Shown here: one piece after another, positions 45,211-55,609 of the stretch
Numbering within the stretch: the first letter of the stretch is position 1
How the letters are laid out: the number at the start of each line of letters is the position of its first letter
NCBI GenBank assembly: GCA_030760725.1
Contig: JASWHV010000009.1
Location: forward strand, 95,778,780 to 95,842,779
Reading direction: 5' to 3'
From: Neostapfia colusana
Taxonomy: Eukaryota > Streptophyta > Magnoliopsida > Poales > Poaceae
DNA length: 64,000 bases
Position numbers and translations under genes: made by a program
Notes under the pieces: generated by a model
Told to the model about the DNA's origin: nothing
What the model saw: only the letters and a program-made list of their open reading frames with translations
The model's database searches: none

Positions 45211-45531
45211 ATGGCCAGGACGCCGGCGCTGACTGCCGCCGCCGTCCTCCTCGCCGCTGCAGTGGTGGGTCTGCTCGTGGATACGGCGCCCGCGCAGGCG
45301 GTGTGCAACATGAGCAACGAGCAGTTCATGTCGTGCCAGCCAGCGGCGGCCAAGACGACGGACCCCGCGACGAAGCCGTCGGACGCGTGCTGCGCGGCGC
45401 TGGGCGGCGCGGACCTCAGATGCCTCTGCACCTACAAGAACTCGCCATGGATGACCGTCTACAACATCGACCCCACGCGCGCCATGGAGCTGCCGGCCAA
45501 GTGCGGCCTCGCCACGCCACCAGACTGCTAG
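45211..45531 (+). CDS. DIR1-like non-specific lipid-transfer protein (106 aa)
   Basis: A small secreted lipid-binding protein of the plant nsLTP/2S albumin fold. Residues 1-30 are a signal peptide (hydrophobic LTAAAVLLAAAVVGLLV, cleavage likely after AQA), so it should act in the apoplast. The mature part has the eight-cysteine pattern at residues 32, 42, 60, 61, 71, 73, 98 and 106 (C-CC-CxC-C-C), forming four disulphides. The CLCTYKNSPWM motif and the KCGLATPPDC end match the DIR1 group, whose Arabidopsis member carries a lipid-linked signal in systemic acquired resistance. The gene is intronless and GC rich. I use the ATG at 45211 rather than an in-frame ATG at 45094, because that one lies upstream of the TATA box. 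It is the only host gene in the window that looks intact. The family call is strong; a role in resistance is inferred. Confidence 0.88.
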   Translation: MARTPALTAAAVLLAAAVVGLLVDTAPAQAVCNMSNEQFMSCQPAAAKTTDPATKPSDACCAALGGADLRCLCTYKNSPWMTVYNIDPTRAMELPAKCGLATPPDC

Positions 45532-46088
45532 ATCCACATGCGTCCGTCCGTCCGTCGATGGACCTGAAGTTTGATATGTTGCGTCGGATTGGGTCACAAC
45601 GTTCTTGTCATGTGCGCTCGTGTTTGTGTGTTCGTCGGTTCGTTTGTATGCCTGTGGTCTGATGGACCTGTTTCTGACCTTGAAACTGTGACTTGTCATC
45701 ATGTAATCGTGTGTGCCGGTCGAGTTGCATAGGGTGCCGTATCTAATATATATAATTGTGTGGTTTTGATCATATATCTAAGTTTGTTTCCGACAGTGAC
45801 TTGATTTTTTATTACTACTTTAGCCCTTCTTCCAAAACAAATATTTTATTAAGAACCACTGATATCAATATTTCTACCTGGTCTATTTAAGTCACGGCAA
45901 ACTATTTGATGTAAATCATGTTTGAGTCATGTCAAACAGTTTATCTTTTAACATTCCATGGTTCCAGTACTCACTACTGATAAATGTCTTCCACCGCTCA
46001 ATAGAATGGCAAAGTAGATTTTGTGACATTGCTTGATGTCCTGTGATGTATGTACGGCCCATTTGTGGTTGACAGGCCGGCTCATCAC
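45532..46088 (+). other. 3' flank of the DIR1-like gene
   Basis: Contains the 3' UTR, with AT-rich candidate polyadenylation sequence around 45735-45760 (TATCTAATATATATAATTG). Nothing else recognisable. Confidence 0.5.
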
Positions 46089-46091
46089 TAC

Positions 46092-46326
46092 CTCCGTCCC
46101 AAACAAATGTCGTTTGAGCTGGTCAAACTCAAATTAACTTATTAGAATTGGTAATAGTTTCATAAAAGAATATCAACATTTGTGATAAAAATATGTTCAT
46201 AACTACAATAATAATTGTGTGGTTTTCATCATATATCTAATTTGTTTCTGGCGGTGGTGACTTTTTTTGACCTTGCATCGTTCGAGTACAGTGCGAGCTG
46301 GTTACTACCTCTGTCCAAATAATTTA
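46092..46326. repeat. Stowaway-like MITE ends, degraded
   Basis: CTACCTCCGTCCCAAACAAA at 46092 is the typical terminus of grass Stowaway (Tc1/mariner) MITEs. A second start, CTACCTCTGTCCAAATAATT, lies at 46305 and is cut at TTA (46324-46326) by the Harbinger-like element. I saw no matching second termini. Confidence 0.55.
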
Positions 46327-46929
46327 AGGGCATGTTTGACATTGACTCTGTAGCTGAACTCCAATTTGGAGTTGGATAGAGCATGCTAAACACCCCAACT
46401 CTGAAAATTAATGGAGCAAATCAACTCCGTAGAGTTCGTAGAGTTGTAGTTTATTTTTGTAGAGTACCCTATTTTGGCTGCAGAACCCTTGAATTTGGAA
46501 GAAGGCGTGGAGCTCATTAAAATTACCCACCATTGCCCCTCGTTCCCCAAAAAACGATTCGTTTCTTTTGTTTCTTCTCTAGGCGCCGAGCCCTAGCACT
46601 CCTCCACGCTCACGCGCCGCCGTTCTTCGACGGCGCCACACCGCCCTCCACTATAGGAAAAAGATAAATTAACGATGGTCAATTTTATTAACGACAATAC
46701 CGTCGTTAATAAAATTATTTACGACAGTGGAAAGCAGGCGTCCTAAATAATGGTCGTATTCACGACGGCTGAACTAGACCGTCGTGATAACTGTCTTATT
46801 TACGATGGTAGGCCGTGACCGTCGTGAATAAAAGCATTATTCCCGACGGTGCCTGTCCCCGTCATGAATAAGACCATTATTCACGACGGTTGAGCCGCAC
46901 CGTCCTAAATAATGCAATAGTTATCCATC

Positions 46930-48420
46930 GTGCGGCCGCCTGCCCGCCCCACTCACGCGCCCGACTCGACGCCGCCGCCGCTGCACGCCCCGCCGCCTAC
47001 ACGCCGCCCCGCTCCCTCGCCGCGCCGCCCTGCCCCGGCCCAGCCGCCGCCGACGCCGCCCCGCCCCCTCGCGGCGCCGCCCCGCCCTGGCCCGGCCGCC
47101 GCTGCTGCCGCACCGCCCCCACGCGGCGCAGCACCGCCCCGGCCCGGCCGCCACTGCTGCCGCACCGCCCCCTCGCGGCGCAGCACCGCCCCGGCCCGAC
47201 CGCCACCGCCGCGCTAGTGCCCCACCCCGTCCGCCCAGCGCCGCACCGTCCGCCCCTCGGCGCCGCCCCGGCCGCCCCAGCGCCCCGCCCTGGCCGCCTA
47301 GCGCCGCCCCGTCCGACCCCTACCGCTGCCCCATCCGGCCACTTGCCGCCGGCCCCGTCCGCCCCGCCCCGACCCGGCGCCGCTCCACCCAGACCCGATC
47401 GGCCCCGACCGCCCCGCTGCAGACCCGACCCCGCCCTGACCCAACGCCGCCCCGACCCGGCCCATTGAGGTTTTTTTAATTAGTTTTAATTAATTAGCTT
47501 ATTTTAGTTTAGTCTGTAATTAGGTTATTTTAATTAGTTTAGTTTATTTTATAATTAGTTTAGTTTACTTTGTAATAATGTTTTAATTAGTTAGTTTAGT
47601 TTAATTACTTTAAATTAGTTTAGTTTAGATTATTCAACCCGCCCGGGTCGGGGTCGATGCAGGCATTTACGCGTGCGCCGTCCCGGACCGGTTCCGCCGC
47701 CGCCGCCGCCGCCGCCCACCACGGCCTCCCCGCGCGCCGCTGCCGCCGCCCACCCCGACCTACCCGCGCGCCGCCACCGCCACCCACTCTGGCCTCCCCG
47801 CGCGCCTTTGTCGCCGCCCACCCCGGCCTCCCCGCACGCCACCGCCACCGCCGCCCCTGCGCGCTGCCGCCGACCCTCCCACCCCCGAACGCCCCGCCCC
47901 GACCTGGTCTACCCCGACCCGGCGCCGCCCCGCCCCGGCCCATTGAGGTTTTTTAATTAGTTTTAATTAATTAGTTTACTTTAGCTTAGTTTATTTTAAA
48001 TATATACTTGTAGTTAGGTTATTTTAATTAGTTTAGTTTATTTTATAATTAGTTTAGTTTAGTTTGTAATTATGTTTTAATTAGTTCAGTTTATCTTAAT
48101 TACTTTAAATTAGTTTAGTTTAGCTTATTCAACCTGCCCGGGTTGTGTTCGGCGCGGGCATTCACGCCCGCGCCGTCCCCGACCGGTTTCGCCGCCATCG
48201 CCCACCCCAGCCTCCCCGCCCACCACAGCCGACTCTCTGCTCGCCGCCGCCGGCTCCCGCCGTGGCCCCACCCACCACCACAGGCTCCCGGCCCTGGCCC
48301 TGCCCACCGCCGCTGGCTCCCTATCCACCCCGCCCGTCGGCTCCCTGCCCTGCCCGTCCCGCCCGTCGGCTCCCTGCCCGCCCCGCCCGCCGGCTCCTTG
48401 CCCGCCCTGCCCACCAGCTT
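46930..48420 (+). repeat. Alternating GC-rich and AT-rich modules in CACTA-3
   Basis: Three GC-rich Pro/Ala-coding blocks (46930-47465, 47640-47945, 48125-48420) alternate with AT-rich linkers built on TTTTAATTAGTTTAGTTTA. The stretch from CGGCCCATTGAGG through the linker to GCCCGGGT and CCGGTT occurs twice (about 47455-47700 and 47935-48190), a tandem duplication with a period near 480 bp. I do not call the long low-complexity ORFs on either strand. Confidence 0.7.
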
Positions 48421-48529
48421 ACTATTGTTTAAATTATTTAATTGTTTATTTTGTTTCAAATTGGTCAATTAGATTATAATTATTTATTTGATTATTATGA
48501 GTGTGTACTATTTATACGTATATTAATGG

Positions 48530-48785
48530 GTTTCGAGCCGGTCCAACCCGGCACGGCCCAACCCGGCCCGACCTGACACGGCGCAAATCAGGCTCGACCC
48601 GGCACGGCCCAATCCGGCCCGACCCGGCATGACCTAACTCGGCCCGACCTGGCAAGGCCCACCCCGGTCTGACCCGAAACAGGCCAATTCGGCCCGACCC
48701 AGCACGACCCAACTCGGGCCGACCCGACAAAGTCCAATCCGGCCTGACCCAGCACGGCCCAACCCGGCCCGACCTAGCATGACCC
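48530..48785. repeat. CCCGGCACGGCCCAA short satellite
   Basis: About 12-15 imperfect units based on CGGCCCGACCCGGCACGGCC, next to ATTAATGGGTTTCGAGCCGG. CACTA-1 has a short version of the same motif near 22290-22345 and 22655-22690, so it belongs to this CACTA group. Confidence 0.7.
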
Positions 48786-49192
48786 AGATGGTTTTAGTCG
48801 CAACTTATGTGTCGAGACAAGCACGAAGGCGAACGTCGACAATGACATGTAACTTTCAACGGTGACGCATCACTCCTTTGAACTTTCAACTCTGACCAAC
48901 TTACCCCCTCTTTCTCGTTCTTTCCTTTCTTGTAAATGACTGAAAAATGAAAATGAGTAACATAATCTATGGAAATTTATTACCCTTTCAAATCTGTACG
49001 TCTCACATGCGATAGGCATGTGAGGCATGCAGGTTCGGAATTGTCCCTTTTTGGACAACCTGAGAGTGATCGAGGACGTGCTTTTGACGACTTAGGTACG
49101 GGGTCTGGATCTGGATGTGATTTTGACAGCATAACCCTAATGTTCTCCGCTGCACCATTTTTGGGCGTACGGTTGGAGAACAGCGGGGTTAT

Positions 49193-49525
49193 TGATGTGT
49201 ACAGGGGTCCCGATCTTCCGAAAGGTTCTGATAACTCTCGATTTGGTGGAGACTTGAAACAAATCGATCTGGCTTCTGAACAACACGTTCTGAACCCTGC
49301 AATCGCAGCACCACGTCTTCTCTGTTTATCAACCGATATTGCGCGGTTGACCTCGCCAAGAAGGCTAATCCTTGCCCGCGAATCGTAGAACACAAGCAAG
49401 AACAAGAAAGAATGCAACCAAATTGTTGAAAGATATGAAGCACTCAAGTTGGGGTCTCACAAACCGATGAACGGCGAAACTGTTCTTGACAGAATAATCT
49501 AAGCAAAAACCCAGCTGTTTGTGAC
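49193..49525 (-). repeat. Element E 3' LTR, truncated
   Basis: It matches 51445-51777 closely and then breaks at GTGAC into gag sequence. Confidence 0.9.
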
Positions 49526-50308
49526 AACAAATTTTACTTTCCGTGTCCTCTACTACCCCACATCGTATCATACCCTTTTGAAGCTCCGCATAATAATATT
49601 GGACAGAATTATTTCCCTGCTCTAAGCGCTGCAATTTCTTTCGTAAATCACGTTGGTAGGATGGAGGAACAAAATGATTACGCATAGCTTCTTTTAAACG
49701 TTCCCATGTATCAGGTTGTAAGCGTGTGGTACCTAGTTCATTCCACCATATTATAGCAAAATCCTTAAACTCACTAGTGGCTTGTCGAACTCTATGTTGT
49801 TCAGGAACAAGGTGGGAATTAAATTTCTGCTCAACTGTCATTTCCCAATCAAGATATGTCTCAGCATCATAAGCACCAGAAAATGAAGGTATGGAAAATT
49901 TAACTTTAGCAAAAGGGTCATCAAGAGGACGGTTATTGTTACCACGCATGCCTTTTCCCACCATACCATAGTGTTTTGACAAAGGCGTTGACGTAGATGT
50001 ACATTCTGCGCAACACGTGTATCCACCTCTCCATTGACATCACACAACACGTCTTCTTCTTCTTCAAAGTTGTTGTGGTGGGTAGCATCATGGCTGAATG
50101 ATAGGTGGGTCTCCATATCATCAACCCTTCCAACTAGCGAGATTAAGTGTTTGTCCAACCTCTCAAGGGTGTGGGGTATTCTCTGTTCAGAAAGATAATC
50201 TTTTACCCCTTGTGCGATTGCTTCCTTGATAGACTTCATCATTTGTTCTATGTAACCCTTCATCTCACTTTTCAAAACACACTCCGTAGGATCAACATGA
50301 TCTGACAT
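49526..50308 (-). pseudogene. Element E gag, truncated and frameshifted
   Basis: The start is the ATG at 50308 (MSDHVDPTECVLK). An N-terminal helical part has EDVLCDVNGEVD. A shift near 49970 leads to the gag core (KFSIPSFSGAYDAETYLDWE, IIWWNEL, NHFVPPSYQRDL, QRLEQGNNSVQYYY), the Retrotrans_gag pattern of chromoviruses. The frame then runs into LTR sequence through the deletion junction at 49525. No zinc knuckle or pol remains. Confidence 0.8.
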
Positions 50309-51429
50309 TGTTAGCAAGAATAATATGGAAAACAACAAGATTATCCCTATTGACTACTACGCAATGATGTTGGAACTCACAAAGCAATGGGTTGAGTCTT
50401 ACCAAACTCTTACAAGTTTCTTACCACAACAAGGCAAAGGATACCTGGACGACGTGATTCAGCGATTGCAAGGGTAAAAAACTTGTGCTGTTCGAAAGGA
50501 TGAATGTGGAGTTTGGATGGCCAAATATATGTGAGTAGCACATAATTCAATAATAGATAGTAATGCTAAATAGATGTCCAAACACTTGTCCTAGTTGCTG
50601 GCCTACTCGTGTCTTATCCCGGATGTTATGAACAAGACAGCAAGAAGTATGAATGATAAGGACAATAATTGAGCAGGAACAATTGCACCACAAGGCAAAA
50701 TAACACACCCAAGTTTTGTGATTTGTGCTCCTCTTCACAAATTTTCTTTTCTATATTTTTTCTTTGATTTTTTTATATCTGCCGTGAAATCAGGAGCACT
50801 AATATACACGTCGCACAAATTTTCAGCTCACTTGAAAAAAGAAGATGTGGACAACAGAAATTCAATATGTTTCTTTATGATTATTGTTGAGCCTTTAGAT
50901 GCCAAATAAGCAATCTTCCAAAGTGAATCTGGGCAATGTAATTTAACCCAATGCCAAGGTTATGGCTGTTTTAAGACAGCACCACAAGATTATGTTTTTG
51001 GTGGAGCTGAATTGGAAACGGTGGTGAGAAAAAAATGGATATGATGGTGACAACGTGTGGGATGGTGTGCGTATATCAAGGAGTTTAAACTCACGTAATA
51101 TGTGATGAAAACTGAAGAACAAGGATAACCCTAGCACAATGAATAATATTGGTGATCAATTTGATAACGATTGTGGCAGCTAGGGTTTCGATGGAATGCA
51201 ACGGATGGAATAACAAAGTAGGAACAAAACACGATTAAACCAGCAACAAAACATGAACTAGGACACAAATTCAACACTAAGGACCCCAAAACAGAATTGT
51301 GCAAAAGGCTAAACCTGGTCTGGGATGGGGAAACCTTATGATTATAATTTTTTTGGCTTTTTCATGAACGATAGGACGAGTTCAAGATAAACAAAACTAG
51401 GGGAAGGCGAACCTGACGGTGCACCTAAA
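50309..51429 (-). other. Leader of element E
   Basis: About 1.1 kb of AT-rich sequence between primer site and gag with no convincing ORF. Confidence 0.5.
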
Positions 51430-51442
51430 GCTCTGATTACCA
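51430..51442 (-). other. Primer-binding site of element E
   Basis: The minus strand reads TGGTAATCAGAGC, the initiator-Met-tRNA site with one extra A, two bases from the LTR start. Confidence 0.75.
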
Positions 51443-51444
51443 CT

Positions 51445-52379
51445 TGATGTGTACAGGGGTCCCAATCTTCAGAAAGGTTCTGATAACTCTTGATTAGGTG
51501 GAGACTTGACACAAATCGATCCGGCTTCCGAACAACACGTTCTGAACCCTGCAATCACAGCACCATGTCTCCTCAGGTTATCAACCGATATTGCGCGGTT
51601 GACCTCGCCAAGAAGGCTAATCCTTGTCTGCGAATCAAAGAACACAAGCAAGAACAAGAAAGAATGCAACCAAATTGCTGAAAGATATGAAGCACTCAAG
51701 TTGGGGTCTCACAAACCGATGAACGGCGAAACTGTTCTTGACAGAATAATCTAAACAAAAACCCAGCTGTTTATGACGGCGGCTAGGGGGTATAAAGGAG
51801 GTGGAGGACGACCAGGGGGGTGCTGGGGTCGTGACCTAACCCTAAGACACGTACATAATGGACTTGGACTCGATACAAGGCCCAATGGCCCAACTAGGTG
51901 ATGCAACATCTTGACATACTCTAAACTTTATATTGTTTCGAAGTTTCCCATTGACTCTGAGGGCATTTTGACGTGGGGCCAGTTCCATTGGAAAGTTTAT
52001 CCTCTCAGCTTTCAGTGCATAAGTAGAACGTCAAAAACAGAGTCCGTATGCCTCCTGTGCATCTATTTTAAGGTGGACTGCTCCTGAGCCCGAGTTGGAC
52101 TCGAGTTTGAGTTGGGCTCGGTCTCTAAGTTCTTGTTGGCGTATTTTCTGGTCCTCCACGCCTCGAAACCCCTCTCCATGTATCTCCATGTCCTCTCCAT
52201 GGATCCTAATCATAATTAATCTATTAGGTAGCAACATATTCTCAAAACTCACATATAAAGAATTGTTCAGGAACGAGCTCACCTCTAAGTTCAATTATCG
52301 TGCTCGAGCTCTAGTAATTGGACCTTGCATGTCTACCATGTGAGTGTTGTGTATATCTGCAGGAGTGATGTCCACATCA
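51445..52379 (-). repeat. Element E 5' LTR (935 bp)
   Basis: Terminal inverted repeat TGATGTG/CACATCA, followed by the GTTAT duplication. Confidence 0.9.
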
Positions 52380-52689
52380 GTTATGCTGCCGAAATTTCGT
52401 CCAGATTCGTACACCGTGTCTCTTCATAAGCACGTTACCTCGGTCACTCTTAGGTGGGTTTAGGACCTATCTGCCTAGTTGTAGGGGCTGGGACAAGACA
52501 GAAAAATGTACTAATAATGATTTGTCCACTTCGAAGGTATAACCTCAGACATGGTTGAAGACTGGACTTGGATGTATTCTGGTTAGAAAAAAATGGGCAT
52601 CACTGAGAGGAGTGGTTCACCAAGACCAATGCTTTTATACAACAAGCTTTTTCGTTGTGCAACAGCAGCAAGGTGTAGTGCCCATGTAC

Positions 52690-54350
52690 CAAATGTAAGA
52701 ATGCAAAATTTTTTGACAAGGTGACGTTGACGTTTCACTTGTGTTGAAACGGTTTCATGCAAAAGTATGAGGTAGGTACTTTCACAGTGAGACACGTTCT
52801 GAAGCTGTAGAAGATGAAGTGGTGGATCATAGCATGGGAGTCGATAGGATGGACAAGATGATTAAAGCCACAGATCATGAGTTGACGAAGGATGCTCCTA
52901 CAACGGAGGTTCAAACGTTCTTTGAGCTTCTCAAAGCTTCAGAATAGCCGCTGCATGAAAACACAAAAGTGACTCTTCTTAATTTCATGACCAGACTTAT
53001 GGCAATTAAGTCTAAGTATTTCTTCTCCAACAACTATAACAACGATCTCATCAAATTGATCAGCGATATCCTTCCTCAACCGCATAAAGTGCCGAAAGAT
53101 ATGTATCACTCCAAGAAATTAATTTCTGGTCTTGGTATAAAATATGAGAATATTGGTGTCTGCCCAGACAACTGTATGCTTTTTTTGGAAAGAGCACGCC
53201 AATGAGAAAAAGTGCTTACAATGTGGTGAGGTTGATAATGACGAAGGAGAGCGTGTACATACTGGAGTCGCACATAAGCAGCTTCGTTACTTGCCTATCA
53301 CACCTTAGTTGAATCGTTTGTTTCACTCGAATAGAACTACCAGACATATGAGATGGCACAAAGAAGGTGTACGTGAGAACCTCAGAGTCATGGTGCACCC
53401 GTCCGACAGTGAGGCATGGAAAGCGTTGGACTACTTCGATCAAGATTTCGCCAACGATGCAAACACCACACCATACTCATGTTGGCCCGTACTCGCTATT
53501 CCGTACAACTTACCGCCATCTCTCTGTATGAAGTATGCATTCATATTCCTTTTGCCTCATCGTTCCTGGTCTAGATCATCCTGGTTCACGACTCAACGTG
53601 ATGTTGAAGCCATTGATTGAAGAGTTGAAATTGTTATGGATAGGAATCGAAGCGTACGATTGTCACAAAAAACAGAAATTTATTCTTCGAGCTGCATACT
53701 TGTGGTCTGTTCATGATTTTCCAGCATACGGCATGTTTTCCTGCTGGAGTACTCATGGTTGTTTGACATGTCCGATATGTACTGCGGACACGGAATGTTT
53801 TCTTCTGAGTCATGGTGGCAAGATATGTTACTTTGATTGTTATCGATGTTGGCTACCTCCGAAACACATGTTCAGACAACAGAGGAATGCCTTCAGAAAG
53901 AACATCGTTGCCACAAAAGGATCACCACAACGTTTGAACGGGTCAGAGATATTATCCATGTTGGACAATCTAGTGCCAGATAAAAATCGTCTTGGATATT
54001 TTGTTGGTTACGGAGAGAACCACAATTGGACTCATGTATGTGTATTATGGGAACTACCGTATGTGAAGTCCTTAATTCTAATGCATAACATTGATGTCAT
54101 GCACCAGGAGCGTAATATGAGCGAATGCATCATAAGCACATGCTTGGATGTGATGGGTAAAACAAAAGACAATATTAAGGCTCGAAAAGATTTAGCAAAG
54201 ATTTGTAACCGTCCAAGTCTTGAGCTCTTTGAAACTGGTAGCAAACCACACGCTACTTTTTCTCTTAGACCTAAATAAAAGAAAGAAGTGTTGCGGTGGC
54301 TGAAAAAGTTGAAATTCATAGATGGTTATGCTGCTAGCCTGAGATGAGCT
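52690..54350 (+). pseudogene. CACTA-3 TNP2 transposase (Transposase_21 type), decayed
   Basis: TNP2 is the catalytic CACTA transposase. The frames read in order: SEAVEDEVVDHSMGVDRMD, FFELLKASE then a stop, VTLLNFMTRLMAIKSKYFF, KDMYHSKKLISGLGIKYENI and CPDNCMLF. A shift leads to QLRYLPITP and RLFHSNRTTRHMRWHKEGV, then MVHPSDSEAWKALDYFDQDF. A short deletion joins FANDA to PYSCWPV, removing the stretch where the family has an ATDGFNP-type catalytic motif. Next come PGLDHPGSRLNVMLKPLIEE, WSVHDFPAYGMFSCWSTHG and CPIC, LDNLVPDKNRLGYF and KSLILMHNIDVMHQERNM. It is clearly inactive. The real N terminus is not resolved. Confidence 0.85.
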
Positions 54351-54795
54351 GTGAATGTTAAGACGGGAAAGCTCACTGGGTTGAAAAGTCATGTTTATCA
54401 CATAATCATGGAAAGACTTTTGTTGGTTATATTTCGGGGCTACATTGATGATGCAGTGTGGAAGGTGTTAGCCGAGCTGAGCTATTTTTATAGAAAGCTT
54501 TGTGCTAAAGAAATCGCAAAGGAGATGATGGAGAAGTTGAAAAATGAGATACCAGTTTTGATATGTAAGATGGAAAAGTTTCCCTTCGGGGTTCTTCAAC
54601 CCAATGCAACACCTCCTAATCCATATTCCATATGAAGCTAAAGTGGGCGGCCCTATTCAATATAGGTGGATGTACCACATTGAAAGATCACTCAGGTGTC
54701 TTAAACCAATGGTTCACAATAGAGCAAGGGTTGAAGGATGCATCATCAAAGCATTTACATTTCAGGAGATAGGCTACTTCTCAAGTGTTTAGTTT
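54351..54795 (+). pseudogene. CACTA-3 DUF4218-like segment of TNP2
   Basis: VNVKTGKLTGLKSHVYHIIM, WKVLAELSYFYRKLCAKEI, then a shift to HLLIHIPYEAKVGGPIQYRW and MYHIERSLRCLKPMVHNRAR. This domain follows the catalytic region in plant TNP2 proteins. The first part is shared with CACTA-1. Confidence 0.8.
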
Positions 54796-54989
54796 ACAGA
54801 AGAACACAATGTTAATGCTCCTATGTTGCGATACAATGTCGATGAAGCACCCCCTTGTAGCGACCTCTCCATTTTTCAAACGAGAGGCACTACCGTTGGT
54901 AGTAGCATGAGCTACGACGCCATAACAGAAGAAAAGTCGGTTGCTTTGCTCTATATGTACGCTAATATAGACGGGATGGATAAATATTT

Positions 54990-55424
54990 CAATTAAGTGT
55001 TTGCTCACCAACTATACTAATTGGTACGAATTTGTCGGGAATAAGGAGCTTAAAGTAGTCTTCTTTGACTTTGAATGGTTTGACAACAACAACGGAACTC
55101 AACATAACCAATTTGGCATGATAGAAGTCAAACACAACGAACGGCTACGAGGCCACGACACCTTCGTCCATGCAACAGGTGTATTATTTACATTATCCAT
55201 GCAAAAATCTACATGCTTGGTGGGTTGTACACAAGGTGAATCCCCGTGAGCAGTTATATACACCAGATGATGCTGGGTACCAAGATAGTTTGTTGAACGT
55301 TGAGATTGATGAGGATTACCAAGAACAAGAGTTGCCGGACTCTTTTGTCATTGAACCTGGTCTAGGTCTCGATGAGTTAGTTGGAGATGCTCAAGATTTA
55401 GAGACTCGTGAAATGCGAAAATGA
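54990..55424 (+). pseudogene. CACTA-3 DUF4216-like C-terminal segment
   Basis: YTNWYEFVGNKELKVVFFDF, NQFGMIEVKHNERLRGHDTF, then a frame change to QQVYYLHYPCKNLHAWWVVH and NPREQLYTPDDAGYQ, and an acidic end. Typical C-terminal domain of plant CACTA transposases. Confidence 0.8.
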
Positions 55425-55609
55425 AAACAAAAAGCAATCACGACAGAAGATTGGTGGTCCGGATTAAGGAGTAGATTTTATGGTCGTGGTATTGATGAAT
55501 TTTGAAACAGATTTTGAGTAACGTCTTATATATTTTCAAGTAACATCTTATATCTCTTGTTTCATCTTACATATTTTCCTTTACATTCATTAACTATTTT
55601 TCTTTTCAA

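Larger units (their letters stand above)
49193..52379 (-). mobile_element. Element E: internally deleted LTR retrotransposon nested in CACTA-3
   Basis: Direct repeats start TGATGTGTACAGG at 49193 and 51445. The right LTR ends CACATCA at 52379. The target duplication GTTAT occurs at 49188-49192 and 52380-52384. The minus strand is coding. The left (3') LTR is cut to about 333 bp and fused to gag, so most of that LTR, pol and the end of gag are deleted. The primer site is at 51430-51442, and gag is at 49526-50308. Confidence 0.9.

Noticed and set aside
45099..45662. 187-aa Arg/Gly-rich ORF overlapping the DIR1-like gene
   Set aside because: Out-of-frame shadow of a GC-rich coding region.
46890..47468. 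Long Pro/Ala-rich ORFs on both strands
   Set aside because: Low-complexity GC-rich sequence opens all frames; it belongs to the CACTA-3 leader modules.
48115..48472. Plus- and minus-strand ORFs across 48115-48472
   Set aside because: Low-complexity translation of the duplicated GC block.
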